A stretch of DNA of 64,000 nt, taken from assembly GCA_963920705.1 (NCBI GenBank), contig CAWUCO010000219.1, positions 1,550,001-1,614,000 of the forward strand. Reading direction: 5' to 3'. A program made the translations under genes and the position numbers. The notes beneath the pieces were generated by a model. The model did not search any database. It saw nothing but the letters and a program-made list of their open reading frames with translations, and was not told the DNA's origin. Below are positions 49,816-62,120 of the stretch, in pieces; within the stretch, counting starts at the first letter, position 1, and each line of letters begins with the position of its first letter. Source of the stretch: Odiellus spinosus. Its lineage: Eukaryota > Arthropoda > Arachnida > Opiliones > Phalangiidae.

Positions 49816-52534
49816 CTTGGGAAATTTTTGAATCTCTACTTTGGAAATTTTTGAATCTCTACTTGGGAAATTTTACGATCTATACTTGGGAAATTTTTCG
49901 ATCAATACTTGGGAAATTTTTCGATCTATTCTTGGGAAATTTTTCGATCTATACTTGGGAAATTTTTCGATCTATACTTTTGCAATTTTTCGATCTGTAC
50001 TTGGGAAATTTTTCGATCTGTACTTGGGAAATTTTTCGATCTATACTTGGAAAATTTTTCGATCTATTTTTGGGAAATTTTTCGATCTATACTTGGGAAA
50101 TTTTTGAATCTCTACTTGGGAAATTTTTGAATCTCTACTTGGGAAATTTTGGAATCTCTACTTGGGAAACTTTTGAATGTCTACTTGGGAAATTTTTGAA
50201 TCTCTACTTGGGAAATTTTTGGATCTATACTTGGGAAATATTTGGATCTATACTCGGGAAATTTTTGGATCTATTCTTGGGAAATTTTTCGATCTATTCT
50301 TGGGAAATTTTTGGATCTATACTTGGGAAATTTTTGGATCTATACTTGGGAAATTTTTGGATCTATACTTGGGAAATTTTTGGATCTATACTTGGGTAAT
50401 TTTTGGATCTAAACTAGGGAATTTTTGAATCTCTACTTTGGAAATTTTTGAATCTCTACTTGGGAAATTTTACGATCTATACTTGGAAAATTTTTCGATC
50501 TATACTTGGGAAATTTTTCGATCTATTCTTGGGAAATTTTTCGATCTATACTTGGGCAATTTTTCGATCTGCACTTGGGAAATTTTTCGATCTGTACTTG
50601 GGAAATTTTTCAATCTATACTTGGAAAATTTTTCGATCTATACTTGGGAAATTTTTCGATCTATACTTGGGAAATTTTTGAATCTCTACTTGGGAAATTT
50701 TTGAATCTCTACTTGGAAAATTTTTGAATCTCTACTTGGGAAATTTTTGAATCTCTACTTTGGAAATTTTTCGATCTATACTTGGGAAATTTTTGAATCT
50801 CTACTTGGGAAATTTTTGAATCTCTACTTGGAAAATTTTTGAATCTCTACTTGGGAAGTTTTTGAATCTCTTCTTGGGAAATTTTTGAATCTCTACTTTG
50901 GAAATTTTTCGATCTATACTTGGGAAATTTTTCGATCTATACTTGGGAAATTTTTCGATCTATACTTGGGAAATTTTTCGATCTATACTTGCGAAATTTT
51001 TCGATCTATACTTGGGAAATTTTTCGATCTATACTTGGGAAATTTTTCGATCTATACCTGGGAAATTTTTCGATCTATACTTGGGAAATTTTTGAATCTC
51101 TACTTGGGAAATTTTTGAATCTCTACTTGGAAAATTTTTGAATCTCTACTTGGGAAATTTTTGAATCTCTACTTTGGAAATTTTTCGATCTATACTTGGG
51201 AAATTTTTGAATCTCTACTTGGGAAATTTTTGAATCTCTACTTGGAAAATTTTTGAATCTCTACTTGGGAAGTTTTTGAATCTCTTCTTGGGAAATTTTT
51301 GAATCTCTACTTTGGAAATTTTTCGATCTATACTTGGGAAATTTTTCGATCTATACTTGGGAAATTTTACGATCTATACTTGGGAAATTTTTCGATCAAT
51401 ACTTGGGAAATTTTTCGATCTATTCTTGGGAAATTTTTCGATCTATACTTGGGAAATTTTTCGATCTATACTTTTGCAATTTTTCGATCTGTACTTGGGA
51501 AATTTTTCGATCTGTACTTGGGAAATTTTTCGATCTATACTTGGAAAATTTTTCGATCTATTTTTGGGAAATTTTTCGATCTATACTTGGGAAATTTTTG
51601 AATCTCTACTTGGGAAATTTTTGAATCTCTACTTGGGAAATTTTGGAATCTCTACTTGGGAAACTTTTGAATGTCTACTTGGGAAATTTTTGAATCTCTA
51701 CTTGGGAAATTTTTGGATCTATACTTGGGAAATTTTTGGATCTATACTTGGGAAATTTTTGGATCTATACTTGGGAAATTTTTGGATCTATACTCGGGAA
51801 ATTTTTGGATCTATTCTTGGGAAATTTTTCGATCTATTCTTGGGAAATTTTTGGATCTATACTTGGGAAATTTTTGGATCTATACTTGGGAAATTTTTGG
51901 ATCTATACTTGGGAAATTTTTGGATCTATACTTGGGTAATTTTTGGATCTAAACTAGGGAATTTTTGAATCTCTACTTTGGAAATTTTTGAATCTCTACT
52001 TGGGAAATTTTACGATCTATACTTGGGAAATTTTTCGATCTATACTTGGGAAATTTTTCGATCTATACTTGGGAAATTTTTCGATCTATACTTGGGAAAT
52101 TTTTCGATCTAACTTGGGAAATTTTTCGATCTATACTTGGGAAATTTTTCGATCTATACTTGGAAAATTTTTCGATCTATACTTGGGAAATTTTTCGATC
52201 TATTCTTGGGAAATTTTTCGATCTATACTTGGGCAATTTTTCGATCTGTACTTGGGAAATTTTTCGATCTGTACTTGGGAAATTTTTCAATCTATACTTG
52301 GAAAATTTTTCGATCTATACTTGGGAAATTTTTCGATCTATACTTGGGAAATTTTTGAATCTCTACTTGGGAAATTTTTGAATCTCTACTTGGAAAATTT
52401 TTGAATCTCTACTTGGGAAATTTTTGAATCTCTACTTTGGAAATTTTTCGATCTATACTTGGGAAATTTTTGAATCTCTACTTGGGAAATTTTTGAATCT
52501 CTACTTGGAAAATTTTTGAATCTCTACTTGGGAA
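49816..52534. repeat. Near-perfect 2,711-bp tandem HOR, unit 2
   Basis: Direct neighbour of unit 1 at a shift of 2,711. Because CGATCAATAC is the form found in the other copies across 41-51 kb, the CGATTAATAC in unit 1 is probably the derived base, and AAATATTTGG near 50,240 is derived in unit 2. The duplication is the youngest large event I can see, or an assembly repeat; the sequence alone cannot separate these. Confidence 0.95.
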
Positions 52535-54234
52535 GTTTTTGAATCTCTTCTTGGGAAATTTTTGAATCTCTACTTTGGAAATTTTTCGATCTATACTTGG
52601 GAAATTTTTCGATCTATACTTGTGAAATTTTTCGATCTATACTTGGGAAATTTTTCGATCTATTCTTGGGAAATTTTTCGATCTATACTTGGGAAATTTT
52701 TCGATCTATACTTGGGAAATTTTTCGATCTATACCTGGGAAATTTTTCGATCTATACTTGGGAAATTTTTGGATCTATACTTGGAAAATTTTTCGATCTA
52801 TTTTTGGGAAATTTTTCGATCTATACTTGGGAAATTTTTGAATCTCTACTTGGGAAATTTTTGAATCTCTACTTGGGAAATTTTGGAATCTCTACTTGGG
52901 AAATTTTTGAATGTCTACTTGGGAAATTTTTGAATCTCTACTTGGGAAATTTTTGGATCTATACTTGGGAAATTTTTGGATCTATACTTGGGAAATTTTT
53001 GGATCTATACTTGGGAAATTTTTGGATCTATACTCGGGAAATTTTTGGATCTATTCTTGGGAAATTTTTCGATCTATTCTTGGGAAATTTTTGGATCTAT
53101 ACTTGGGAAATTTTTGGATCTATACTTGGGAAATTTTTGGATCTATACTTGGGAAATTTTTGGATCTATACTTGGGAAAGTTTTGGATCTATACTTGGGA
53201 AATTTTTGGATCTAAACTAGGGAATTTTTGAATCTCTACTTTGGAAATTTTTGAATCTCTACTTGGGAAATTTTACGATCTATACTTGGGAAATTTTTCG
53301 ATCTATACTTGGGAAATTTTTCGATCTATACTTGGGAAATTTTTCGATCTATACTTGGGAAATTTTTCGATCTAACTTGGGAAATTTTTCGATCTATACT
53401 TGGGAAATTTTTCGATCTATACTTGGGAAATTTTTCGATCTATACTTGGGAAATTTTTCGATCTATACTTGCGAAATTTTTGGATCTATTATTGGGAAAT
53501 TTTTGGATCTATACTTGGGAAAGTTTTGGATCTATACTTGGGAAATTTTTGGATCTAAACTAGGGAATTTTTGATCTCTACTTTGGAAATTTTTGAATCT
53601 CTACTTGGGAAATTTTTGAATCTCTACTTGGGAAATTTTTGAATCTCTTCTTGGGAAATTTTTGAATCTCTTCTTTGGAAATTTTTGAATTTCTACTTGG
53701 GAAATTTTTCGATCTATACTTGGGAAATTTTTCGATCTATACTTGGGAAATTTTTTGATCTATACTTGGGAAATTTTTCGATCTATACTTGGGCAATTTT
53801 TCGATCAGTACTTGGGAAATTTTTCGATCTGTACTTGGAAAATTTTTCTATCTATACTTGGGAAATTTTTCGATCTATACTTGGGAAATTTTTGAATCTC
53901 TATATGGGAAATTTTTGAATCTCTTCTTGGGAAATTTTTGAATCTCTACTTTGGAAATTTTTGAATTTCTACTTGGGAAATTTTTCGATCTATACTTGGG
54001 AAATTTTTCGATCTATACTTGGGAAATTTTTCGATCTATACTTGGGAAATTTTTCGATCTAACTTGGGAAATTTTTCGATCTATACTTGGGAAATTTTTC
54101 GATCTATACTTGGGAAATTTTTCGATCTATACTTGGGAAATTTTTCGATCTATACTTGGGAAATTTTTCGATCTATACTTGGGAAATTTTTCGATCTATT
54201 CTTGGGAAATTTTTCGATCTATACTTGGGAAATT
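52535..54234. repeat. Domain III monomers, mixed order
   Basis: Starts with GGGAAGTTTTTG and A monomers resembling 48.17 kb, then a B/C segment (about 52.8-53.2 kb) that matches 51.6-51.95 kb at shifts near 1,240. GGGAAAGTTTTGG appears for the first time at about 53,178, and CGATCAGTAC at about 53,814. A 643-bp repeat (28 monomers minus 1 bp) links about 53.91 kb with 54.55 kb. Near 53,902 a single TATATGGG monomer makes one of the few ATG triplets in the window. Nothing other than satellite was seen. Confidence 0.8.
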
Positions 54235-55518
54235 TTTCGATCTATACTTGGGCAATTTTTCGATCTGTACTTGGGAAATTTTTCGATCTGTACTTGGGAA
54301 ATTTTTCGATCTATACTTGGGAAATTTTTGGATCTATACTTGGGAAATTTTTGAATCTCTACTTGGGAAATTTTTCGATCTATACTTGGGAAATTTTTTG
54401 ATCTATACTTGGGAAATTTTTCGATCTATACTTGGGCAATTTTTCGATCAGTACTTGGGAAATTTTTCGATCTATACTTGGAAAATTTTTCTATCTATAC
54501 TTGGGAAATTTTTCGATCTATACTTGGGAAATTTTTGAATCTCTACTTGGGAAATTTTTGAATCTCTTCTTGGGAAATTTTTGAATCTCTACTTTGGAAA
54601 TTTTTGAATTTCTACTTGGGAAATTTTTCGATCTATACTTGGGAAATTTTTCGATCTATACTTGGGAAATTTTTCGATCTATACTTGGGAAATTTTTCGA
54701 TCTAACTTGGGAAATTTTTCGATCTATACTTGGGAAATTTTTCGATCTATACTTGGGAAATTTTTCGATCTATACTTGGGAAATTTTTCGATCTATACTT
54801 GCGAAATTTTTCGATCTATACTTGGGAAATTTTTCGATCTATACTTGGGAAATTTTTCGATCTATTCTTGGGAAATTTTTCGATCTATACTTGGGAAATT
54901 TTTCGATCTATACTTGGGCAATTTTTCGATCTGTACTTGGGAAATTTTTCGATCTGTACTTGGGAAATTTTTCGATCTATACTTGGGAAATTTTTGGATC
55001 TATACTTGGGAAATTTTTGAATCTCTACTTGGGAAATTTTTCGATCTATACTTGGGAAATTTTTCGATCTATACTTGGGAAATTTTTTGATCTATACTTG
55101 GGAAATTTTTCGATCTATACTTGGGCAATTTTTCGATCAGTACTTGGGAAATTTTTCGATCTGTACTTGGGAAATTTTTCGATCTATACTTGGAAAATTT
55201 TTCTATCTATACTTGGGAAATTTTTCGATCTATACTTGGAAAATTTTTGAATCTCTACTTGGGAAATTTTTGAATCTCTTCTTGGGAAATTTTTGAATCT
55301 CTTCTTGGGAAATTTTTGGATCTATACTTGGGAAATTTTTGGATCTATACTTGGGAAATTTTTGGATCTATACTTGGGAAATTTTTGGATCTATACTCGG
55401 GAAATTTTTGGATCTATTTTTGGGAAATTTTTCGATCTATTCTTGGGAAATTTTTGGATCTATACTTGGGAAATTTTTGGATCTATACTTGGGAAATTTT
55501 TGGATCTATACTTGGGAA
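54235..55518. repeat. About 1.3-kb segment, first copy (matches 56578-57861)
   Basis: Shift 2,343. It ends where this copy has a CGATC monomer and the other a GGATC monomer in the C block. A private difference is TTTTTTGATC here near 54,397 against TTTTTAGATC near 56,740. It includes a 21-bp monomer, D monomers with CGATCAGTAC, and the start of a C block. Confidence 0.8.
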
Positions 55519-56540
55519 ATTTTTCGATCTATACTTGGGAAATTTTTGAATCTCTACTTGGGAAATTTTTGAATCTCTTCTTGGGAAATTTTTGAATTTC
55601 TACTTTGGAAATTTTTGAATTTCTACTTGGGAAATTTTTCGATCTATACTTGGGAAATTTTTCGATCTATACTTGGGAAATTTTTCGATCTATACTTGGG
55701 AAATTTTTCGATCTAACTTGGGAAATTTTTCGATCTATACTTGGGAAATTTTTCGATCTATACTTGGGAAATTTTTCGATCTATACTTGGGAAATTTTTC
55801 GATCTATACTTGGGAAATTTTTTGATCTATACTTGGGAAATTTTTCGATCTATACTTGGGCAATTTTTCGATCAGTACTTGGGAAATTTTTCGATCTGTA
55901 CTTGGGAAATTTTTCGATCTATACTTGGAAAATTTTTCTATCTATACTTGGGAAATTTTTCGATCTATACTTGGAAAATTTTTGAATCTCTACTTGGGAA
56001 ATTTTTGAATCTCTTCTTGGGACATTTTTGAATCTCTTCTTGGGAAATTTTTGGATCTATACTTGGGAAATTTTTGGATCTATACTTGGGAAATTTTTGG
56101 ATCTATACTTGGGAAATTTTTGGATCTATACTCGGGAAATTTTTGGATCTATTTTTGGGAAATTTTTCGATCTATTCTTGGGAAATTTTTGGATCTATAC
56201 TTGGGAAATTTTTGGATCTATACTTGGGAAATTTTTGGATCTATACTTGGGAAATTTTTCGATCTATACTTGGGAAATTTTTGAATCTCTACTTGGGAAA
56301 TTTTTGAATCTCTTCTTGGGAAATTTTTGAATCTCTACTTTGGAAATTTTTGAATTTCTACTTGGGAAATTTTTCGATCTATACTTGGGAAATTTTTCGA
56401 TCTATACTTGGGAAATTTTTCGATCTATACTTGGGAAATTTTTCGATCTAACTTGGGAAATTTTTCGATCTATACTTGGGAAATTTTTCGATCTATACTT
56501 GGGAAATTTTTCGATCTATACTTGGGAAATTTTTCGATCT
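55025..56540. repeat. Tandem duplication, period 735 bp
   Basis: About 55,025-55,805 matches about 55,760-56,540 (32 monomers minus 1 bp). Both units hold CGATCAGTAC, CTATCTATAC, a C block with CTATTTTTGGG and a 21-bp monomer. One difference is GGGACATTTTTG near 56,022 in the second unit. Edges were judged by eye to about one monomer. Confidence 0.8.
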
Positions 56541-56577
56541 ATACTTGCGAAATTTTTCGATCTATACTTGGGAAATT

Positions 56578-57861
56578 TTTCGATCTATACTTGGGCAATT
56601 TTTCGATCTGTACTTGGGAAATTTTTCGATCTGTACTTGGGAAATTTTTCGATCTATACTTGGGAAATTTTTGGATCTATACTTGGGAAATTTTTGAATC
56701 TCTACTTGGGAAATTTTTCGATCTATACTTGGGAAATTTTTAGATCTATACTTGGGAAATTTTTCGATCTATACTTGGGCAATTTTTCGATCAGTACTTG
56801 GGAAATTTTTCGATCTATACTTGGAAAATTTTTCTATCTATACTTGGGAAATTTTTCGATCTATACTTGGGAAATTTTTGAATCTCTACTTGGGAAATTT
56901 TTGAATCTCTTCTTGGGAAATTTTTGAATCTCTACTTTGGAAATTTTTGAATTTCTACTTGGGAAATTTTTCGATCTATACTTGGGAAATTTTTCGATCT
57001 ATACTTGGGAAATTTTTCGATCTATACTTGGGAAATTTTTCGATCTAACTTGGGAAATTTTTCGATCTATACTTGGGAAATTTTTCGATCTATACTTGGG
57101 AAATTTTTCGATCTATACTTGGGAAATTTTTCGATCTATACTTGCGAAATTTTTCGATCTATACTTGGGAAATTTTTCGATCTATACTTGGGAAATTTTT
57201 CGATCTATTCTTGGGAAATTTTTCGATCTATACTTGGGAAATTTTTCGATCTATACTTGGGCAATTTTTCGATCTGTACTTGGGAAATTTTTCGATCTGT
57301 ACTTGGGAAATTTTTCGATCTATACTTGGGAAATTTTTGGATCTATACTTGGGAAATTTTTGAATCTCTACTTGGGAAAGTTTTCGATCTATACTTGGGA
57401 AATTTTTCGATCTATACTTGGGAAATTTTTTGATCTATACTTGGGAAATTTTTCGATCTATACTTGGGCAATTTTTCGATCAGTACTTGGGAAATTTTTC
57501 GATCTGTACTTGGGAAATTTTTCGATCTATACTTGGAAAATTTTTCTATCTATACTTGGGAAATTTTTCGATCTATACTTGGAAAATTTTTGAATCTCTA
57601 CTTGGGAAATTTTTGAATCTCTTCTTGGGAAATTTTTGAATCTCTTCTTGGGAAATTTTTGGATCTATACTTGGGAAATTTTTGGATCTATACTTGGGAA
57701 ATTTTTGGATCTATACTTGGGAAATTTTTGGATCTATACTCGGGAAATTTTTGGATCTATTTTTGGGAAATTTTTCGATCTATTCTTGGGAAATTTTTGG
57801 ATCTATACTTGGGAAATTTTTGGATCTATACTTGGGAAATTTTTGGATCTATACTTGGGAA
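56578..57861. repeat. About 1.3-kb segment, second copy (matches 54235-55518)
   Basis: Second copy at a shift of 2,343. It carries a private GGGAAAGTTTTCG near 57,379, an A-family monomer with the AAAG core change otherwise seen in C monomers of this domain. The C block continues here to the normal CTAAACTAGGG ending near 57,985. Confidence 0.8.
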
Positions 57862-58500
57862 ATTTTTGGATCTATACTTGGGTAATTTTTGAATCTATAC
57901 TTTGGAAATTTTTGGATCTATTCTTGGGAAATTTTTGGATCTATACTTGGGAAAGTTTTGGATCTATACTTGGGAAATTTTTGGATCTAAACTAGGGAAT
58001 TTTTGAATCTCTACTTTGGAAATTTTTGAATCTCTACTTGGGAAATTTTACGATCTATACTTGGGAAATTTTTCGATCTATACTTGGGAAATTTTTCGAT
58101 CTATACTTGGGAAATTTTTCGATCTATACTTGGGAAATTTTTCGATCTAACTTGGGAAATTTTTCGATCTATACTTGGGAAATTTTTCGATCTATACTTG
58201 GGAAATTTTTCGATCTATACTTGGGAAATTTTTCGATCTATACTTGCGAAATTTTTGGATCTATTCTTGGGAAATTTTTGGATCTATACTTGGGAAAGTT
58301 TTGGATCTATACTTGGGAAATTTTTGGATCTAAACTAGGGAATTTTGATCTCTACTTTGGAAATTTTTGAATCTCTACTTGGGAAATTTTTGAATCTCTA
58401 CTTGGGAAATTTTTGAATCTCTTCTTGGGAAATTTTTGAATCTCTACTTTGGAAATTTTTGAATCTCTACTTTGGAAATTTTTGAATTTCTACTTGGGAA
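57380..58500. repeat. About 1.1-kb domain III block, copy 1
   Basis: Matches about 60,361-61,481 at a shift of 2,981. Order: D with CGATCAGTAC, CTATCTATAC, B, C block with CTATTTTTGGG, CTAAACTAGGG, A, 21-bp monomer, GGGAAAGTTTTGG, CTAAACTAGGG again, and a short monomer with TTTTGATCTC. This copy has four T before GATCTC (near 58,340) where the others have five. Confidence 0.82.
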
Positions 58501-59318
58501 ATTTTTCGATCTATACTTGGGAAATTTTTCGATCTATACTTGGGTAATTTTTGAATCTATACTTTGGAAATTTTTGGATCTATTCTTATGAAATTTTTGG
58601 ATCTATACTTGGGAAAGTTTTGGATCTATACTTGGGAAATTTTTGGATCTAAACTAGGGAATTTTTGAATCTCTACTTGGGAAATTTTACGATCTATACT
58701 TGGGAAATTTTTCGATCTATACTTGGGAAATTTTTCGATCTATACTTGGGAAATTTTTCGATCTATACTTGGGAAATTTTTCGATCTATACTTGGGAAAT
58801 TTTTCGATCTAACTTGGGAAATTTTTCGATCTATACTTGGGAAATTTTTCGATCTATACTTGGGAAATTTTTCGATCTATACTTGCGAAATTTTTGGATC
58901 TATTCTTGGGAAATTTTTGGATCTATACTTGGGAAAGTTTTGGATCTATACTTGGGAAATTTTTGGATCTAAACTAGGGAATTTTTGATCTCTACTTTGG
59001 AAATTTTTGAATCTCTACTTGGGAAATTTTTGAATCTCTACTTGGGAAATTTTTGAATCTCTTCTTGGGAAATTTTTGAATCTCTACTTTGGAAATTTTT
59101 GAATTTCTACTTGGGAAATTTTTCAATCTATACTTGGGAAATTTTTCGATCTATACTTGGGAAATTTTTTGATCTATACTTGGGAAATTTTTCGATCTAT
59201 ACTTGTTCAATTTTTCGATCAGTACTTGGGAAATTTTTCGATCTGTACTTGGGAAATTTTTCGATCTATACTTGGAAAATTTTTCTATCTATACTTGGGA
59301 AATTTTTCGATCTATACT
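58501..59318. repeat. Domain III monomers, partial block copies
   Basis: Partial repeats of the preceding block with three GGGAAAGTTTTGG or CTAAACTAGGG cassettes in about 500 bp, then an A run with CTTGTTCAATT and CGATCAGTAC near 59.21 kb. About 59.10-59.25 kb matches about 61.92-62.07 kb at a shift of 2,821, including the rare GTTCAATT change. Nothing but satellite. Confidence 0.78.
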
Positions 59319-59671
59319 TGGAAAATTTTTGAATCTCTACTTGGGAAATTTTTGAATCTCTACTTGGAAAATTTTTGAATCTCTACTTGGGAAATTTTTG
59401 AATCTCTTCTTGGGAAATTTTTGAATCTCTACTTGGGAAATTTTTGAATCTCTACTTGGAAAATTTTTGAATCTCTACTTGGGAAATTTTTGAATCTCTT
59501 CTTGGGAAATTTTTGAATCTCTTCTTGGGAAATTTTTGAATTTCTACTTTGGAAATTTTTGAATCTCTACTTGGGAAATTTTTGAATCTCTTCTTGGGAA
59601 ATTTTTGAATCTCTTCTTGGGAAATTTTTGAATTTCTACTTTGGAAATTTTTGAATCTCTACTTTGGAAAT
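59319..59671. repeat. Longest family B run noticed, about 15 monomers
   Basis: About 350 bp of consecutive B monomers (GAATCTCT, GAATCTCTTC and GAATTTC variants) with no A, C or D. It has no CpG, TCGA or GATC. It lies just before the domain II-like island and may be the point where that island was joined. Confidence 0.82.
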
Positions 59672-60315
59672 TTTACGATCTATACTTGGGAAATTTTTCG
59701 ATCTATACTTGGGAAATTTTTCGATCTATACTTGGGAAATTTTTCGATCTATACTTGGGAAATTTTTCGATCTATACTTGCGAAATTTTTCGATCTATAC
59801 TTGGGAAATTTTTCGATCTATACTTGGGAAATTTTTCGATCTATTGTTGGGCAATTTTTCGATCTGTACTTGGGAAATTTTTCGATCTGTACTTGGGAAA
59901 TTTTTCGATCTATACTTGGGAAATTTTTCGATCTATACTTGGGAAATTTTTGGATCTATACTTGGGAAATTTTTGAATCTCTACTTGGGAAATTTTTGAA
60001 TCTCTACTTGGGAAATTTTTGAATCTCTACTTGGGAAATTTTTGAATCTCTTCTTGGGAAATTTTTGAATCTCTACTTTGGAAATTTTTGAATCTCTACT
60101 TTGGAAATTTTACGATCTATACTTGGGAAATTTTTCAATCTACACTTGCGAAATTTTTCGATCTATACTCTCGAAATTTTTCGATCTATACTTGGGAAAT
60201 TTTTCGATCTATACTTGGGAAATTTTTCGATCTATACTTGGGAAATTTTTCGATCTATACTTGCGAAATTTTTCGATCTATACTTGGGAAATTTTTCGAT
60301 CTATACTTGGGCAAT
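59640..60315. repeat. Domain II-like island inside domain III
   Basis: Contains CAATCTACACTTGCG followed by ATACTCTCGAAA (near 60,142-60,175), the hallmark pair of domain II. The previous copy is about 14.6 kb upstream. The part before it (about 59.88-60.08 kb) has the same order of D, A, C and B monomers as about 20.56-20.77 kb. Near 59,844 it has a private TATTGTTGGGC. The island ends near 60,315, where GGGCAA is followed by the domain III form CGATCAGTAC. Confidence 0.82.
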
Positions 60316-60360
60316 TTTTCGATCAGTACTTGGGAAATTTTTGAATCTCTACTTGGGAAA

Positions 60361-61481
60361 TTTTTCGATCTATACTTGGGAAATTTTTCGATCTATACTT
60401 GGGAAATTTTTTGATCTATACTTGGGAAATTTTTCGATCTATACTTGGGCAATTTTTCGATCAGTACTTGGGAAATTTTTCGATCTGTACTTGGGAAATT
60501 TTTCGATCTATACTTGGAAAATTTTTCTATCTATACTTGGGAAATTTTTCGATCTATACTTGGAAAATTTTTGAATCTCTACTTGGGAAATTTTTGAATC
60601 TCTTCTTGGGAAATTTTTGAATCTCTTCTTGGGAAATTTTTGGATCTATACTTGGGAAATTTTTGGATCTATACTTGGGAAATTTTTGGATCTATACTTG
60701 GGAAATTTTTGGATCTATACTCGGGAAATTTTTGGATCAATTTTTGGGAAATTTTTCGATCTATTCTTGGGAAATTTTTGGATCTATACTTGGGAAATTT
60801 TTGGATCTATACTTGGGAAATTTTTGGATCTATACTTGGGAAATTTTTGGATCTATACTTGGGTAATTTTTGAATCTATACTTTGGAAATTTTTGGATCT
60901 ATTCTTGGGAAATTTTTGGATCTATACTTGGGAAAGTTTTGGATCTATACTTGGGAAATTTTTGGATCTAAACTAGGGAATTTTTGAATCTCTACTTTGG
61001 AAATTTTTGAATCTCTACTTGGGAAATTTTACGATCTATACTTGGGAAATTTTTCGATCTATACTAGGGAAATTTTTCGATCTATACTTGGGAAATTTTT
61101 CGATCTATACTTGGGAAATTTTTCGATCTAACTTGGGAAATTTTTCGATCTATACTTGGGAAATTTTTCGATCTATACTTGGGAAATTTTTCGATCTATA
61201 CTTGGGAAATTTTTCGATCTATACTTGCGAAATTTTTGGATCTATTCTTGGGAAATTTTTGGATCTATACTTTTGAAAGTTTTGGATCTATACTTGGGAA
61301 ATTTTTGGATCTAAACTAGGGAATTTTTGATCTCTACTTTGGAAATTTTTGAATCTCTACTTGGGAAATTTTTGAATCTCTACTTGGGAAATTTTTGAAT
61401 CTCTTCTTGGGAAATTTTTGAATCTCTACTTTGGAAATTTTTGAATCTCTACTTTGGAAATTTTTGAATTTCTACTTGGGA
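60361..61481. repeat. About 1.1-kb domain III block, copy 2
   Basis: Matches copy 1 (shift 2,981) and copy 3 (shift 1,740). Private changes: CGATCAGTAC is retained, GGATCAATTTTTGGG near 60,735, and CTTTTGAAAG near 61,271. TACTAGGGAAA near 61,064 is shared with copy 3 (near 62,804) but not copy 1, so copies 2 and 3 are the closest pair. Confidence 0.82.
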
Positions 61482-61619
61482 AATTTTTGGATCTATTCTT
61501 GGGAAATTTTTGGATCTATACTTGGGAAAGTTTTGGATCTATACTTGGGAAATTTTTGGATCTAAACTAGGGAATTTTTGAATCTCTACTTGGGAAATTT
61601 TACGATCTATACTTGGGAA
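61080..61619. repeat. 540-bp segment, first copy (matches 63461-64000)
   Basis: Shift 2,381. The rare CTTTTGAAAG monomer (61,270 and 63,651), the 21-bp monomer and two CTAAACTAGGG cassettes all align. The second copy runs off the window, so the full length of this duplication is unknown. Confidence 0.85.
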
Positions 61620-62120
61620 ATTTTTCGATCTAACTTGGGAAATTTTTCGATCTATACTTGGGAAATTTTTCGATCTATACTTGGGAAATTTTTCGATCTA
61701 TACTTGCGAAATTTTTGGATCTATTCTTGGGAAATTTTTGGATCTATACTTGGGAAAGTTTTGGATCTATACTTGGGAAATTTTTGGATCTAAACTAGGG
61801 AATTTTTGATCTCTACTTTGGAAATTTTTGAATCTCTACTTGGGAAATTTTTGAATCTCTACTTGGGAAATTTTTGAATCTCTTCTTGGGAAATTTTTGA
61901 ATCTCTACTTTGGAAATTTTTGAATTTCTACTTGGGAAATTTTTCGATCTATACTTGGGAAATTTTTCGATCTATACTTGGGAAATTTTTTGATCTATAC
62001 TTGGGAAATTTTTCGATCTATACTTGTTCAATTTTTCGATCAGTACTTGGGAAATTTTTCGATCTGTACTTGGGAAATTTTTCGATCTATACTTGGAAAA
62101 TTTTTCTATCTATACTTGGG

